Positions 5,432-5,590 of a DNA stretch of 5,590 bases are shown here, one piece after another. Source of the stretch: WVZH01 sp034430895 (GTDB lineage Bacteria; Chloroflexota; Anaerolineae; Anaerolineales; E44-bin32); assembly GCA_034430895.1 (NCBI GenBank), contig DAOUDW010000045.1, positions 1-5,590 on the forward strand, in the 5' to 3' direction. The stretch's first letter is position 1; every line of letters starts with the position of its first letter. Below the pieces are notes generated by a model. That model saw nothing but the letters and a program-made list of their open reading frames with translations, did no database searches and had not been told where the DNA came from. A program made the translations under genes and the position numbers.

Positions 5432-5590
5432 TCAAGGCAAGGCAGCTTTGAGACGATCAAGATACGCAATACAGCTTGTCTTATCAACATTCCGTAAATG
5501 GGAAATGTGTTCGGGTGGGACAGTTGAAAAGAAACTTCGTAGCTCTCTTTCAAGCTCACGGGCAATCGTAACTCTGGACCAGGTGATTTG
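5432..5590 (-). CDS. 3' end of an unrecognised gene, truncated by the window edge
   Basis: On the minus strand a frame runs open from the window edge for 52 codons to TGA at 5432-5434. The residues include RELERELRSFF, then VPPEHISHLRN, ending AYLDRLKAALP, which reads like a real amphipathic C-terminus, but I do not recognise a family. It stops 32 bases before the putative att site at 5358-5399, so it would be the outermost gene of the inferred integrated element. The integrase is a natural candidate for that place, yet no tyrosine-recombinase motif (such as H-x-x-R or the terminal Tyr) is visible in this piece. A plus-strand frame is also open here, so the call is uncertain. Confidence 0.4.
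   Translation of the reverse strand, partial: QITWSRVTIARELERELRSFFSTVPPEHISHLRNVDKTSCIAYLDRLKAALP

Noticed and set aside
5358..5432. Complete tRNA-Lys gene
   Set aside because: The 5' anticodon strand, D arm and 5' acceptor strand are absent beyond 5399, so only the 3' half is present.
5305..5565. 86-codon minus-strand frame
   Set aside because: It reads straight through the tRNA-Lys fragment (giving the familiar tRNA-derived string TGSIPV) and the terminator, and overlaps a more protein-like frame at 5432-5590.
5412..5590. Plus-strand frame open to the window edge from GTG at 5412
   Set aside because: No ribosome binding site and less protein-like than the opposite strand; the piece is too short to exclude it fully.

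Overview
The window looks like an accessory stretch of a bacterial chromosome, most likely from Chloroflexota (Anaerolineae-like). That placement is by recognition, not by search. The long Ig-like ectodomain followed by a membrane segment and a Lys/Arg/Glu/Ala-rich helix resembles a multi-copy protein family I associate with that phylum. The Ser/Thr/Pro-rich linker after the lipoprotein cysteine of the second gene also fits. Base composition is uneven: the Ig-like part of gene 1 is GC-rich (40 and 43 G+C in two 60-base blocks), while its C-terminal third, gene 2 and the 3' intergenic region are AT-rich.

Layout. Positions 1-382 hold no convincing gene, only small palindromes and two isolated TTGACA hexamers. 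A promoter candidate lies at 383-411. It is followed by a leader with two abutting perfect 8-bp stems (451-512). Gene 1 (532-3393, plus) encodes a secreted, membrane-hairpin protein: signal peptide, Cys-rich head, four Ig-like modules, acidic/proline linker, two membrane segments around a basic helix, and a C-terminal GH19 chitinase/endolysin-like domain. Gene 2 (3417-4571, plus) starts 23 bases later and encodes a lipoprotein with five PD40 (TolB-like) repeats. A weak terminator candidate follows.

Positions 4572-5431 have no firm gene but are rich in mobile-element debris. They contain two related families of short terminal-repeat-like motifs (4647-5048), a decayed tRNA-Arg(CCT) relic (4911-4983), and two copies of a tRNA 3' end on the minus strand. 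The better copy runs from the acceptor end back exactly to the anticodon loop of a tRNA-Lys(TTT)-like gene, as expected for a tyrosine-integrase attachment site. A hairpin terminator lies between the two copies. The right edge (5432-5590, minus) holds what looks like the 3' end of an unrecognised gene.

How it may work together (inference). Genes 1 and 2 are probably one operon for two surface proteins: a tethered wall hydrolase and a membrane-anchored beta-propeller lipoprotein. The sharp composition break inside gene 1, at the border between the conserved scaffold and the hydrolase, suggests an exchangeable C-terminal module as in polymorphic toxins. The propeller would then be a candidate partner, regulator or immunity protein. 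The 3' region looks like an integration hotspot bordering a mobile element that continues to the right.
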